A DNA stretch of 64,000 nucleotides from Amoebophrya sp. A120 (taxonomy: Eukaryota > Sar > Dinophyceae > Syndiniales > Amoebophryaceae). Location of the stretch: contig CAJINV010000002.1 of assembly GCA_905178155.1 (NCBI GenBank), positions 6,056,476 to 6,120,475 of the forward strand, given 5' to 3'. A model generated the notes under the pieces. The model was not told the origin of the DNA, made no database searches, and saw only the letters and a program-made list of their open reading frames with translations. This document shows, one piece after another, positions 11,203 to 23,123 of this stretch; position 1 is the first letter of the stretch, and the number at the start of each line of letters is the position of its first letter. The translations under genes were made by a program, and so were the position numbers.

Positions 11203-12681
11203 TCACCGAATCAGCTGCAAGCTTCGCCTCCTCGGTTGTCCGCCCAAGTTCCCGGAACTGGATCCCCTTCTCAACATCGTTGCCCCCGCGCTCCCTCGCC
11301 TCCCCAACAACTTCGACGACAAACTTTTCGGAATCGCTGGAACTCCCGTGATTCCAGCCCTCTCATTGCTGTTTTCGTCGCTGTCGCCCTCTCCACCTCC
11401 CGACACGATGATCCTCGGGCCGCCCCGCTCCCCCATCCGGGCCTGCAACAGGGCGTGCTGGTTCTGCAGTGGCGGAAGTTTTTGGTTCAACATCGTTTTC
11501 GCCGAAGACGCTAAATTCATCGTCTTGGACGAGCTGCTGACCTTCGAGACGCTCGCCCGACCACCAACGGAAGTGCGCTCCTCGTCGCAAATTGCCCTTA
11601 GGCTGTTGCGGTTGATGTTGAAGTCGTTGGAGCTGCCGAAGGGCAGCGCGGAGACGCGGGCGGACGGGTAAGATTTTTTCCCGGAGTTCGGTTCGTTCTT
11701 GTTAGGGGATTGGGAGTTGCGGCTCTTCCTCTTAGACGAGCCATTGTTTGTTCCCTCTACTTCGTCCTCGTCCTCATCGGTGTCGGAAGAGTCGCCATTT
11801 TCGTTCTCGGAACCATTCATGTTGTTGCCCTTGGTCCTCTTCCCTTCCGTTTTCTTCCCGCACCGCTTCATGTCCTTCCTCAAACCCTCGACGTCTTTCT
11901 GCCAAGATTTCATCTCAGTGTATGGTGCACAAAATCGCAGTTGGGTCGCGATGAAACAGAGTTCCGTCTCATTTTTCCTTGCCACGGCTCTTCATCGCTC
12001 CTACGATAGAACTCATCTAGTATGTTGACAGCTGAGGACCTACAAATGGAGATGACTACGAGGACCGAGTTGTAAAGTACTTACTAGTGACAAAGTAACT
12101 TTTCCACGCAGGACCAACAAGCACTGCAATTTTCCCTGAGATATCGACATGCGATTGTCGAGCTTTTTGCGCGTCCGGAAGACCATGCGCTTCAGCTGCT
12201 CCAGTTCGTCCACTGGTTGGATCGCCGTGTTTTGGTTCGCGGGAACCAAGGACCGACTGTAGGAATCGAACTCGTCATCCTCCTCCCGAGAATGACGATT
12301 TAGGTGGATAGCGCCGTTGTAGTTGAAGTTCAAGTATACACTGCAAAAGTAGAACTCGTTGTAATGTGCAGCTTGTAGTACTGCCAATTTTTTTCTAGAA
12401 CAAATACAAATGTGAACAAGCTCCCAATGCGGAGTCAGCTACGAGTTTAGCCTTAGCCTTAGGTCTGTTAGTATCGTATGCAAGATTGCAACTACAACAA
12501 TGAATTAGCACAACGAGGACTACGAGACCTTTGCACAGGATATTAAGGGCTGGACCGGAACGATGGCATCGTTTTCGGTCAGATCGGTGCCGGTGATGAA
12601 AGTGGAAGACGATGGGTTGTGGTGCGTGGAGCGGGACCCGCCGCCCCGGGGGTTGGTGGAGCGCGTGGCGGTGGAAGGCAT
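11203..12681 (-). CDS. Uncharacterised Ser-rich, basic protein with short coiled-coil
   Basis: The start is the ATG at 12681 (MPSTATRSTNPRGG). Exon 1 ends at 12543. A degenerate inserted element follows, and exon 2 (from 12329) continues in frame as NFNYNGAIHLN. Exon 2 holds a probable coiled-coil (PVDELEQLKRMVFRTRKKLDN) and ends near 12085 at a strong GTAAGT donor. The last exon starts near 11898 if the acceptor is CTTGGCAG, but other in-frame AG sites exist. It encodes an acidic patch (SSDTDEDEDEVEG), a basic patch, then a long Ser/Arg-rich tail ending RRRSLQLIR. With that acceptor the protein has 359 residues. No known domain; the charge pattern suggests a cytoplasmic or nuclear low-complexity protein. 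Confidence 0.6.
12335..12542. mobile_element. Degenerate introner-like element, TIR family 2
   Basis: A 208-bp element. Its ends (TATACACTGCAAAAGTAG and, reverse complemented, TATCCTGTGCAAAGGTCTCG) are decayed versions of the family 2 repeat GCAAAAGTATCGCACTCGTA. The flanks are TCAAG (12330-12334) and TTAAG (12543-12547), one mismatch. Excision gives VQPLNFNYNG in frame, so this is an old copy still removed from the transcript. Confidence 0.75.
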
Positions 12682-13389
12682 GAGATCGGTTTAGAATTTC
12701 AAAACGAACATGAAATGGAATCGATTTTCAAAAAAGCACCACCTCGTCAGAGGAGTTGTAAGCAGGAAAGCTTGCTGCTAACCGTTCAAGCTTAACACGC
12801 GAGTCATGGTCGTCAACATCCGACTCGGATACACAATGATAAACCTTCCGTGACGTAACTCGTTACTCTTTTTGCAATTGTGTTTTGCTTCACTCCTTCC
12901 TTCTCCTTCTCACTCTGGCACGCTCTAGTTTGGTCATGATTCTTTGTGGAACGCTCTTCGAGGTAACAACGAAAAACTACACGCGCGACAAGCTAAAGCT
13001 TGCACGCTCAAAACAATTCACCCGCGTAATCCAACTCTCCGCCCGAAGACTGGTGGCGACGAAAATACGACAACAAGCGCAGAGCTGCGCCTCCTCTCAC
13101 TGCGTTCAGACTGGGGTGGACAAGCACAAGGAGCGCGGTGCTATCTTGTCACAATGTTCTGGCGACCTTCTTGTCATGCCTATCCTTCCCCTTCGTTACT
13201 TGTCTTGCACGCATGCGCGATCTATGTTTGCGAAACGAATACCCTCCGGCCACATTTTGACTCATACGAGAGACAACAGGCAAGATTCCGTAAGCGACAG
13301 GGCGTAAGCGACAAAGGATACGTGGGAGGGATCGCCTCAAGTAGGGGCTGCCTGGCCTGCTGTTTCCTAGGTAGCAGTGCCGAGCGACC
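12682..13389. other. Intergenic, no supported gene
   Basis: Upstream of the small Ser-rich gene. Frames such as 12885-13307 on the plus strand have no recognisable content. Confidence 0.4.
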
Positions 13390-14640
13390 CACTGGCGCCG
13401 ATGGAGGCGCCCGATTTAGCAGAGGACATCAGCGGGCCCAGCCATGCGCCAGGCCTCGGCCATGTGCTGGGCCTGGGCCTGCGGCCAGGGCTTGCCAGGC
13501 CTGGCTACTCGCTGGCCCCGGGCGAGCCACGCGCCGCGCGCGGGCGCGCTAATGGCCTGCCACCCCCTTGCAGCATGGCAATCGGAGAGCAGGCTCGGGG
13601 GGGCACAAGATCGCAAGCTCGGCGCCAAGTCTGCGCGCCGGCCGCTGCGTGCGCCCGCCCCCCCCCCCCGGCGTAGATACACACACAGCGCCCGGCGTGT
13701 GTGTTTCACACACTCACACCCCGGCCGGGCGGCGGCCCGGAAAACCAACGGCCAGCAGCTCGATCACACCTCGCTGCCCGATATCGCTGTCGGGTTCGTG
13801 TTCTGCCTCTTCGCGGGCGGGCTCGGCGAGCACTTTGCGGGCGGGCTTCCTTGCGAGCGCCGCGCCGCGTAGCCGGCCGGCCCTGCCCTTGGGGACAATG
13901 AGCAAAATCGGCCAGGCTTCTTCTTCCCATCTTTGTCATCACCAACTCCGGGCCAGGCTACCCGCGGCGGGCGTGCTCGTCGCTCGCCGACTCCAATGCT
14001 GCCCATGCTTGCATGCACCTTAAGCCCGCGGCGCTGATGTCCCCCCCATCGGAATCCATCGGGGGAGCGACACCTCTTCCCAATCCCATGCCGCCGCGCG
14101 CCCCCTGTAGTTCGCTCAAAATACTGCCCAGATGCCGGGCCGGCCCCCCCCCGCGCTTTTCCTTGCGGGTTTCCGCGGGCTTTTGTTTGCCCGCCTTGGG
14201 GCGAGGTGCTTGCCGCTGGCCCGCCCTTGTTCGTTGCCCGGCCTGCCCGCCGGCTGCGGCGCGGCCAATCGGGGGGCCCCTGCGCACACATTCAGCAGCC
14301 CGAGGGCCTCGCTTCTACGCCGCGGCCTTGGGCAGGCCCCCCGCCGGCTGCCTCAGCTTCTGGACGAAGACACGCGCCGCCTGCCCGGCAGCGGCAAGCT
14401 GCGCCATGTTCGCCAAGTCCCGGAGCCGAGGCAGGGCCTCCAGACCTTTCTGCGCGGCCTGCCTAGCCACCGACCAAACCAGCGCCCCCGATCTTCTCCG
14501 CCGCTTGCTTGCTGAACGTGGGCGACGTCGCGGAGCACTGCAACGCCTTGGCGGCGGGCGCGCCTCGGTCGATCGAAGACGCCGGCCGCAGCGGGCGCCA
14601 TGATGTTGGCCAAGTGAACGCGAGGCGCGCACCTGCGGGG
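13390..14640. other. GC-rich island 2
   Basis: About 1.25 kb of very GC-rich sequence with a 12-C run at 13658-13669 and repeated GGCCTGG-type words near 13,450-13,510. All frames are largely open, so length alone is no evidence of coding. Minus-strand pieces at 14315-14510 (LVWSVARQAAQKG...LANMAQLAAAGQ) and near 14,060 read somewhat like protein but are in different frames. I cannot support an intact gene. Confidence 0.7.
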
Positions 14641-14826
14641 CGCGTCAATCAGCACGGAGTCGCCGCGTCCTTCATCATTCCCCCAAATCGCAACGCAGTC
14701 GCTTCTTTCATATATTTGCTGCTCCTTCTCGTCCGTAGATGCGAACACTTGAAGTCGTATTGCGCATAAAATGAAAATGAAAAATATGCGTTCGGACAAA
14801 AATAAAAAGTCGCTCTCTTGTTCAAT

Positions 14827-17800
14827 CTATGTTCCGCCGTAATTCCTTGCGACCTTACTGCTGCGAACATTTGCGCTGGAAAAACGCTGAGCCCCAGAAC
14901 TACTTCTGGCCTCCATCTCACCACCAAACGACGAGCTTCTCGCTCCATCGCTTTCAAGCGTAGCAGAACTACTCTCTGTCCCACCTACCAAAGATACTAT
15001 CCTGTTTCGCGGTAGTCCTCGCTGCTCATCGTCTGTTCGTCGCACAGCGGGCCCGCCACCCCCTTTTATTTGTGGTCTACGGTTATAATTTTCAAAACGT
15101 CTAAAACTGCTTTTCGCATCCAGAAATTCCACCACCGTATTGCGTGCCTCGTCATCTTCTACTTCGTTCACAGACGCCTGCCAAACCGTTCTCCCGCTTC
15201 CCTCGGCTGTGGTCCGTAATATCTTCTTTCCTTTATTAACGTTCCTCCCCTCCAGACTCCCCGGCTTTAATCTTCCAAACTGCTCAACATCCGACATTAC
15301 GCTGCTGCTACTGGAGCGCTGGTCCACCAACACAGCTCCGGTCTCGCTACCTTCGCTGAGACTGCTGGTTGAAGAACTTCCCTCGGTTTCGTCCTCCCCC
15401 TCCTCCTCACTGGAACTAGAAGATGTTTGGTCCGCACTTTCCTTCACCTTCACCAAGTTCGTGTTGCGCTGTCGCACCATGACGGCCGCCGTCGCTGCGC
15501 ACATGCTCAGAATCGTGAAAAAAATCGCCACGGGGATGCTGCGCGCCGTCTTCGAGCAGCGCACGCTGTCGTTGGGACCGGACAGCTTCCCGTCGTCGCA
15601 CGTGACGCGCAGGCTGACCGCCGCAAACCAGTTGTTCGGGTCCTCGGCCTCGCGCGGGTACAGACACCGCAGCGAGCACGAGTCCTCATGCCGCAGAATG
15701 CTGGTTTTTTGTTTCGAAGTGTAGTTGTAGCCGCACGTCCCCGCGTGCAGCGATTCCACGTCCGCGCCGGTCCTCCGCGACAGGAATTCCCCAATGTTGC
15801 AGTCGTTCGGGAGCCTGCACCGCAGCAAATTTTGACTCCCGTCGTACTCGGGGAGATACCCCACCTTGCAGACGCAGTGGAGCCGGTTGAAGGACTCAAA
15901 CGTGTAGTGGTTCGAGCCGTACACCGAACTCCGGATCTCGGCGTTTTCGGGACACGGGGTGCACTCGTAATAGTTAGTTGATGTTCCGCTGGCAGTACTT
16001 GAGGACCTTGTCACATAGCTGCGCGGAGAAAACGGAGAGGTGGACCTCATACGGGCTGTGTTCGATGCTGTTCCTGGTATGTTGTGCCTCTGCTGTTCGA
16101 GATGTTGAAGTGTTGCCAGCGTGTTTGCATCCGTGATCTGCTTTAAGTAATGGCTGGTGGAAGCCAAGCACCGGCAGCTTCTCTCGTCTTGCCCCTTCGT
16201 CGCCCGTATGGTTTACTTATCAAAGTGCACAACTCGATGTCGGTCCCCCGTCGTTGTTGCGAGGCGTGGTGCAATCGAAGCCGTAAAAACTTCAGCAGAA
16301 CAAGCACAAGTGTTGCCTCTCCATAAAAAATCAAATCCACACACAACGCTGCTGATTGGTCCACGAGGAAGCTGCCAACTTGCCAAGACCAAAAAGGAAA
16401 ATGAGTAAATTTTCGAAAATTAGCGATACTTTCGCGCTAAGAAATGACGGGAAAAAAATGAAAAAGCTCCCTCTCGCGTTTGAGCCCGGTATCCGCAGCT
16501 TGACCAGTTGCCAAGATCAAAAAGAAAATTTGGCGCATTTTGAAAAATTTGCGATACTTTCGCGCTGCAAAATGACACGAAAAAAACGAAAAAGCTGCTT
16601 TTCGCGTTTGTGGGCCGGTTCGTACGCTGACCTGTGGCAAAAATATTGGCCGGAATAAATGCAAGGCAGTGCTGAAGAGTGAGAGGAGGCAACACGATCT
16701 GAGGGTAGCGCAGCAATATTTGCTTCTGGTGCTGCAGTTGGACTACTTTCGCATCAAAAACTACACTATGTGGGGACCTCGACCTCCACAGGAGTTGTGC
16801 ACTCTCATATCGCAGCGCAGCATCGAAGAGGTAGGGCGCGGTCGTGACGTACGGAGGCATTTCCATAGTGTGGTACCGTAGAGGGCCGTTCTGTGCCGCC
16901 CACACGTTCAAGTTCAGCCAAGTCACGGTGTTGTTCGGACACGCATAACAGAGATTCGTGTCCTCCCCGGATGTAGGTGATGCCGTGGTAGTTACTGCTA
17001 TCCCTGTAGCAGCTCTGACGGCAGCAGGAGATGGCGAGTAAAACGTGTTTTTACACACGCACGATGTGAAATATGACGCTCTCAGGCGTTCTCACACTCT
17101 CAACTGTTAAATGCAATAATACTAATGGCAAAAGTAAAAACAAAGGGGAAGAAGATTGCGCCTTTTGCATATACAGGTTTGACGCAGATTCTAATGCTAT
17201 CCATCGCGTCGAGATGCACTTGTCATGCGAAGTAGCAGCTTGCGCTTGGTAATGTAGAAGTGACAACTTTGCATCTCATGTAACTGTAGTTGAGAATGTA
17301 AAGTTTAACAATCCCATATGAAACTCGTCAAGGGGTCAGACCAGGAACCGTACGCGCACGGGAGGCAGAGGTCGACGGAGGGGGTGGAGGAGCTGTTGGC
17401 TGTTGAATCGACGACGGACGAGGAAGTTGCAGTTGCAGGAGCACCAGATCCTGCTGTCATGTTCGTTGTGTTGATATCGTGCGGTAGAAGCAGGTCTTTC
17501 GCCGAGTAGGAATAGGGATAAGCAGAACTGTTTTTCCCGTTCGTCGCTAGTACCGCTGTAGTTCCAGTCGCTGTACCTGTTGTACCTCCTCCGACAAAAG
17601 TGTAGTCTTGCGGCAACTCCGCTAGAGAATTCACGTACTCGTGATATACCCCCCTCGCCAGATTTTCTTGGATTTGCCGCAGAAACGGGTTTGTCGTGCC
17701 CGGGACTTTGTTTGGTCCAGAAGCAACACCAGCAACAACGCTACTTTTCGCCCCGTTTAAACGCACGGTGAAAGTTGTTGCCGAAGTGGAGGTATTGTTG

Positions 17801-20800
17801 GAAGTTGCGTTATTTGATGCAGAAGAAGTTGAGTTGGTTATGGTTTCATTCGTTGTCACATTCAACGCTGCAATTTCTGCCTGCAGCAACTTCTGCACCA
17901 CAGAGGAGACCGAGCTATCCGCCCAGGTCCAGCCAAAAACGTCATCGTCACTGGCCGCGTCAACGGCTTCTGAGACAGCGTAAGCCTGTGAGCTGTTCGC
18001 GAGACTCTGCTCGGCGATTGTGGCGAGAAGTTGGACCAGCTTACTGCTGGCGTTGGAATTAATATTAACGCCAGACGTCGAGCTTGCGGATAGAGTAGTT
18101 GTACTAGGGATCACGCCTTGGCTACTGGGTGCGTTCTCCACGACCAACGAGCCCGTCGCATTGTAAAACCCCTCAGGACAGCGGCAAGCACTCTTGACGA
18201 CGTTTTTTGTCGCCGCTGCGATGTCTGCTGTTGTGTCAAGAGCAGATGCGCCGGGGTGTGATGTTAGAACCCTTTGTGTTATTGAAACTGTGCTCCCTGC
18301 TGTCGTGTCTGTTGTGGTTCCGGTCGTCATTCCACTGGCGAGCGCAACGAAAGGACTCGCTGCGGCAGCTTCGGAGGTTTTCGCGTCCGTTAAGTACTGC
18401 TGCCTGGCGTAGTCCTCGCAATTCCAATACCCATTTGCAAAGGCGCTGTCTGATCCGTCACGCAGTTGATGCTCTAGTACGTTAGATGAGGTGGAATCGG
18501 TTGCGTTCTGATTCGTCTTTATCTCCAAGTCTAGCAACCGCAGGGAGTCATTCTGCAGTTGAAAAAGCGTCTTCAACGGTTCGGTCCCACGAAGATAGGT
18601 CACCCCCACCCCGGCGCTTGTAGTTCCTGGATTCGTACCAGAGGTACTAGAAGTAGCTGGCACAACCGGGTCGTTGAGAGTTGTGTAAACGCAACCTGGC
18701 TGGACTAGCGGCACGACGAAGGGCAGGAGAACCAGTTCTGTTGCAGAAGTGGTTGCCCCTCCTGAGGTGGAATCTTCGGAAGCAGAAGCAGTCTGCGCTC
18801 CCGTGCTCGTCGGTAGCCGGACGCCGCCTGTGGTTTGATACACATAGTCGGCAAACGCCAACTCCTGCCCCGGCAGTCCGTACACGGGTTGGAGAATTTG
18901 CATCGAAGAATTTGTGCTATTGTTGCTCGAAGACGACGATGACCCCGTTGCACCACCTTCTTGCAACTGCTGTGAGCTATGAAAAAATTCAACGGTCCTC
19001 AGCATGACCCAGGAAAGCGCGAACCCGCACGGTCGGACCTGCCTGCCTTGTGTTGTCGATAGTTCATCGGCATCGTAGATTGCGGTCGCCTTCGTCAGGC
19101 CGCAGGGCCCGGCGTCGAAAGTGGCAAGCCTTGGAGCCGGGCTGGTTGTGGTTGTAGTTGTTTCATCGCCCGCTGAAGTCGTGCTGGTCTGATTCGACGA
19201 CGGAGTAGATTGCTGTTGGGCACTGGTCGTGGTGACGGCTGATTGAATACCACTACTAGCAGTACTACCACTGCCATCCGTGCCACTGGTTCCGTTCCAT
19301 GTCCAGACGACTACGCGTATGAAATGCGAAAGTATCCTATCGCACTCGTATAAATGCATTACAAATTTTCCCAGCATGAGAAATAAAATTTGTAATGCCG
19401 TTTTACCTTGAGAAAGATATTTGTAATGCATGACTGCAATACGAGTACGATACTTTTGCACAGGATAACGCGATCGGGATTACAGAAGCAACCACTGCTG
19501 GTCTTGTACAATGCGTGCGCCGGAAATGAGAGTACACAACTCCCCCTGCCCCTCCCCCTTCATTTGTGTTGCATGAACAGCAACACAAGCGCTGGCAAAG
19601 ATGCAGCTTTTGCATGACAAATTTCTACAAGATTGTAGTGCTGTTTTGGATCATTCCGGAATCTGTCATGAAAACAATGCTAACAGGCAAAGGGTGGATT
19701 TGGAATTTTGCATGACAAATGTTGAGGGGGAGGGGGTGGAGTTGTGCATTGTCATACCGGAGCCCAGATTCGAGGCCCGACGTTGTTGGGATGGACCGCG
19801 AGTGCAATCGGATCGGTTGTTGAGTTTAATATGCCTCGTTCAGCGATCATGTGACAATGACAAGAAGCAATCTTCAATCATGCGAATTACAATGTAAAAA
19901 AAGCACAAGCTTACAACCTGTGGCACCGAAAGGAAACTGAGCTTGGCGTTTGCATCAAAAAGCGTTTTGCACTAGATCAGGTCAGCTAACTTGTCTGAGT
20001 TTGATATTTGACCAGCCTCGGCACGCACACTAGTACTTACCGTCTCAGCAGATGCGCCATACAGGTCACATTTAGGAGAAGCTTTTTCTTGCAAATGAAT
20101 AGTATATCAACACTTCTAGTACCTTTTCCCAAACGTAGGACTTCTTTAAGATTGTCACTTCCGCACACAGGTCGTGGATACCAAACTGTGTGAAGTTCTG
20201 CACCCCGCTGCAGGGAAAGCAGCTGGGCAAGATCTTCTGGGCGACCGCTCCGGGCGGCGCTTTGCTAATAAAGGTGCCCGCCGTCCCCTCCGACGCAGTA
20301 GCTGCCTTCAGATAAAACGCCACGCCACTGAAGACGGCCGGCTGGTCGAGGACATCTCTGCCCAACTGGGGCGCCAGTACGGCATTCGCGTCGTCCTCGT
20401 AAATCAAGCTTGTTTCATAAAAACCGTGGCCATTCTCTCCCGAAAAATCCGGGAGACCGTCGCAAACACAGGAGTTGGTCGGCGGGTAGTAGAAATCCGG
20501 GCGGTTTTCGAACTTCGTCAAGTCGGTCCGCAAAACGCCGGGCTCCGGACTGAACCAGCGACTATCCGTCGTCACTGCCGCGTAGAACCCGGTATCGGTC
20601 AAGTTCAGAAACCCCAGTGCCAAATCATCCGCGGCTGAGGTTCTACCGCGGTCGTTCGGTGCTGGGTTCAAGGATGAAAGCACTTCTTCTCCGGATGAAG
20701 ATGCGGCGGTTGGCTCCATGACATCAACTACCGTGGCGCTGCGCACACCCCCAGGGGTTGCAGTACGTCTATTTTGCTGTCGCAAAGGATTCCGGTAGGG

Positions 20801-21778
20801 CAAAACCGTTTGTTCGGCGATACTGTTCTTCTCCCTGTCCGAGTCGGAAATGTAGATATGGAGTTCTCAGTCGTTACATTCTCAACTGTTACATGAATTT
20901 GTCGCGCAAAAGTACTTTAAGCCGGCAGATGATCGAGCTGCTTCGCATGACAAATTTCCGGAGGACTAGACAGCATCTAAATCTGCGCCAAACTTGTAAT
21001 GCAAAAGGCGCAATCTCCCTCCTTTCACTTTTGCCAGTCTTGCATTACAAATTCATGTAACAGTTGAGAACGTAACATTTGAGAACTCCATAGTAGACTC
21101 TCTGCGCTTTCAACGGAGGAAACCGGATTGTGCCCTGGAGAATTTCGAACATGACTTATCAGAGTGCACAACTACTTACTCTCCCTCCCCCCAACATTCG
21201 CGATGTAAAATCCCAGATCTTCCAGCTGTTGAGCTGTTGTGTCTAGTCTCTTGCCACTGTCTTTGCGTGACATCAAATTCCAGAAACCAGAACGATACTT
21301 ACTACAGTCGGCTCATAGCATCAACTTCTCATACGCGCGTTCTTCTACGTGTTGTGGCGATCTTTGTATTGCTCCTGCTCATGCCAACTACAAAAAAATG
21401 ATGGGGACGTGGGGGAGCTCTTGTGCACGACTCGCATATGGCTTCACCGTTGTACAGCACCTGGTCAAAGACGCTCGTGACTGCGCAAGACTGCGGCTCG
21501 GAGGAGGAAAAACTACCGGAGGCTCCTGCTGGGGTTGATGATGCGGTCTGGTTTATTGGAGTTGTTGTTGAATTTAGTGTGTCATTGGTGGAGGAGGAGG
21601 TCTGTTGAGCAGCCACGAAGAGTTTTGCTGCTCTTCTACCAAAAAAAGAGCTGCGCAAGGACAACTGTGAAGTAGAGGTGCGAGAATCATATGATCGCTC
21701 CAAAAGCCGCTGGTGCCCGTCCTCGTCACAGCATATGTGAAAGAGGACTATGACAATGCAGTCGATAACTTTCTTCAT
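14827..21778 (-). CDS. Large Cys-rich, Ser/Thr-rich receptor-like surface protein, type I membrane
   Basis: Eight exons: 21778-21439, 21151-21093, 20851-20123, 19871-19757, 19519-19468, 19312-17319, 17066-16810 and 16212-14827, together 4,932 nt and 1,643 residues. The N-terminus MKKVIDCIVIVLFHICC is a signal peptide; an in-frame ATG 61 codons upstream (21961) is an alternative start. The ectodomain repeats short Cys modules: CFPCSGVQNFTQFG, CRCPEGFYN, CLPCAYGSWSDP...CVCKNTFYSP, CYACPNNTVTW, CTPCPENAEI...CVCKVGYLPEYDG. They resemble the GCC2/GCC3, TNFR-like modules of alveolate surface proteins. One membrane helix (PVAIFFTILSMCAATAAVMV, near 15,500) precedes a Ser/acid-rich cytoplasmic tail. 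Six introns are inserted elements; one (19872-20122) is GT-AG. Ligand unknown. Confidence 0.75.
16218..16809. mobile_element. Long introner-like element, TIR family 4, with internal tandem repeat
   Basis: A 592-bp element, the longest here. The left end TATCAAAGTGCACAACTCGA matches the reverse complement of the right end (TATGAGAGTGCACAACTCCT). The flanks TTACT and TCGCA no longer match. Excising the element plus five bases still joins FDAALR to TIRATKGQ in frame and leaves a total CDS divisible by three. Confidence 0.75.
16370..16620. repeat. Tandem duplication of about 125 bp inside an introner-like element
   Basis: Two diverged copies, roughly 16370-16494 and 16495-16620. Both carry GCGATACTTTCGCGCT, a GAAAAAGCT block and CTTTCGCG/TTTTCGCG-type words in the same order. 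This explains part of the unusual length of the host element. Confidence 0.75.
17072..17318. mobile_element. Introner-like element, TIR family 5
   Basis: A 247-bp element with ends TATGACGCTCTCAGGCGTTC and (reverse complement of the right) TATGGGATTGTTAAACTTTA, then CTCAACTG/CTCAACTA. The duplication TGAAA is perfect at 17067-17071 and 17319-17323. Excision gives DPLTSFTSCVCKN. The duplication contains no G on the coding strand, so no GT-AG intron can restore the exon exactly. Confidence 0.9.
19318..19467. mobile_element. Introner-like element, TIR family 2
   Basis: A 150-bp element with TIR core GTATCGCACTCGTAT / ATACGAGTACGATACTTTTG. The duplication ACGCG is perfect at 19313-19317 and 19468-19472. 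Excision joins CNPDR to VVVWTWNG. Confidence 0.92.
19525..19756. mobile_element. Introner-like element, TIR family 4
   Basis: A 232-bp element with ends AATGAGAGTACACAACTCCC and (reverse complement) TATGACAATGCACAACTCCA, then CCCCTCCCCCTxxACATTTGT. The duplication CCGGA is perfect at 19520-19524 and 19757-19761. The internal motif GCATGACAAAT occurs near both ends. Excision joins RIWAP to AHALYKTSSGCFC. Confidence 0.9.
20857..21092. mobile_element. Introner-like element, TIR family 5
   Basis: A 236-bp element with one of the best TIR pairs in the window: about 46 nt, both ends reading TATGGAGTTCTCA then CTCAACTGTTACATGAATTT. The duplication GTAGA is perfect at 20852-20856 and 21093-21097. 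Excision joins LKAQRVY to ISDSDREK. Confidence 0.95.
21157..21438. mobile_element. Introner-like element, TIR family 4
   Basis: A 282-bp element with ends TATCAGAGTGCACAACTACT and (reverse complement) TATGCGAGTCGTGCACAAGA. The duplications TGACT (21152-21156) and TGGCT (21439-21443) differ at one base. Excision gives LYNGEVMFEILQG in the receptor-like protein. Confidence 0.85.
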
Positions 21779-23123
21779 CCTCCACAACGGCAACGGACTG
21801 TTGGGGCGTCGGTAGTACATACGCTCAGCCGCCACTGTGTTACCGCCGTTCCTTCTTTTTACCCGCTTGATGCACGACTTGCAGACAGAAGCGACGCCTG
21901 TCACCGACGACTTAAACGGGAAGACCATCGCGCCTGTCAGAGCCAAAAGAAACGTATTCAAATCAACAACGATGCATATTTATGTCATACGCATGATTTC
22001 GATGTAGAAAAAAGACATACTGTTCTGAAGCAGTCGTTTCAGGAAGTAAAAATTATGAGACAAAAAAGAATCCTACACTTGTTCCGTCACCAGAAACTGA
22101 ATCCAAAACTTTCGAAACGCTATGTATGTATCCGTAAAGACAACTACTTCTAAAACTGCATGTGTGTGTTGTTGTCGTCGAGTGGGTGAAGCAAGATGAT
22201 GTGTTGAAAAGTGCATACAAGTGATGTGGTCTTCGTCTTGCACAGAGTCATAGATACATTATCGTTATCCTAAAATTCCAGCAGCATTGGCAGAACAACC
22301 AGACGCCGGTATCTAAAGAACATCATGGATCCGATTCTCTTTTCTATTCGATGACTGAGTGCGAGCATCAGATATCACAAGTAGCAAAATCACAATACAA
22401 AGTGGGGACACGATCAACAATAGATCGATCAAAGGGGAGCAAAACGTAAATCACAAGAACTTTCCACCAGAAACAAACGCACCATTTTCCGCTGAGCTTT
22501 TTACCTTATCATGAGTTGGGAGACAATGACAAGCTACGCCACAAAAAAAACACATCAGAGGGCACAAGAAACTTCTCTTTGCGACGAAAATACGAGCGAA
22601 GCAACTCCTGTACTGGTACAAACGACGAGGATCTTGTTTTGCTTGGGAAAGAAGTGGGTTGTGCACCCAAAAGAGCTTGATCTAGAAAAGAAGTAAAACC
22701 AGATCGACTTGGAGGTTGTGTTTTGGATTTTGCCGGGCGTCGTAGACTGGACAATACGCAATACGTTTACAACAGGAAGCCACGTCGACCATTTCGTGTC
22801 TTTCCCATAAGGAACGTCGACGCGGCCGGTCTGATTGTGTTCAATGTAAACACTTTCTTCTTTCCGATAAGGATAGAAATTCCCTGTCTGTTTCTGTACT
22901 AGGTACTCGCATTCTTCACGAGTCATCGACAAAGCCTATTGATTCTATGCCTGACATCGAAGAATCTCAAAATCCAAGATCACCCACAGCTCAGATGTGA
23001 GACAACAAAGACTTAACAAAAAACTTCCATAAGCGATGATTTTCTTTTCGTGCAATCACGATCATGATCCACCTCCACCCCCGATAGCTGTAGCCCTGCT
23101 GATTAATATCCGCTAGAACGGCT
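21779..23123. other. Intergenic, one weak candidate frame
   Basis: A minus-strand frame from the ATG at 22926 reads MTREECEYLVQKQTGNFYPY and continues to about 22690 with protein-like composition. It could be an exon of a small gene or chance. I see no splice partner, domain or element attached to it. Confidence 0.25.

Noticed and set aside
13377-14603. Long frames in GC island 2
   Set aside because: Same reason as island 1. Protein-like pieces fall in different frames without credible splice sites.
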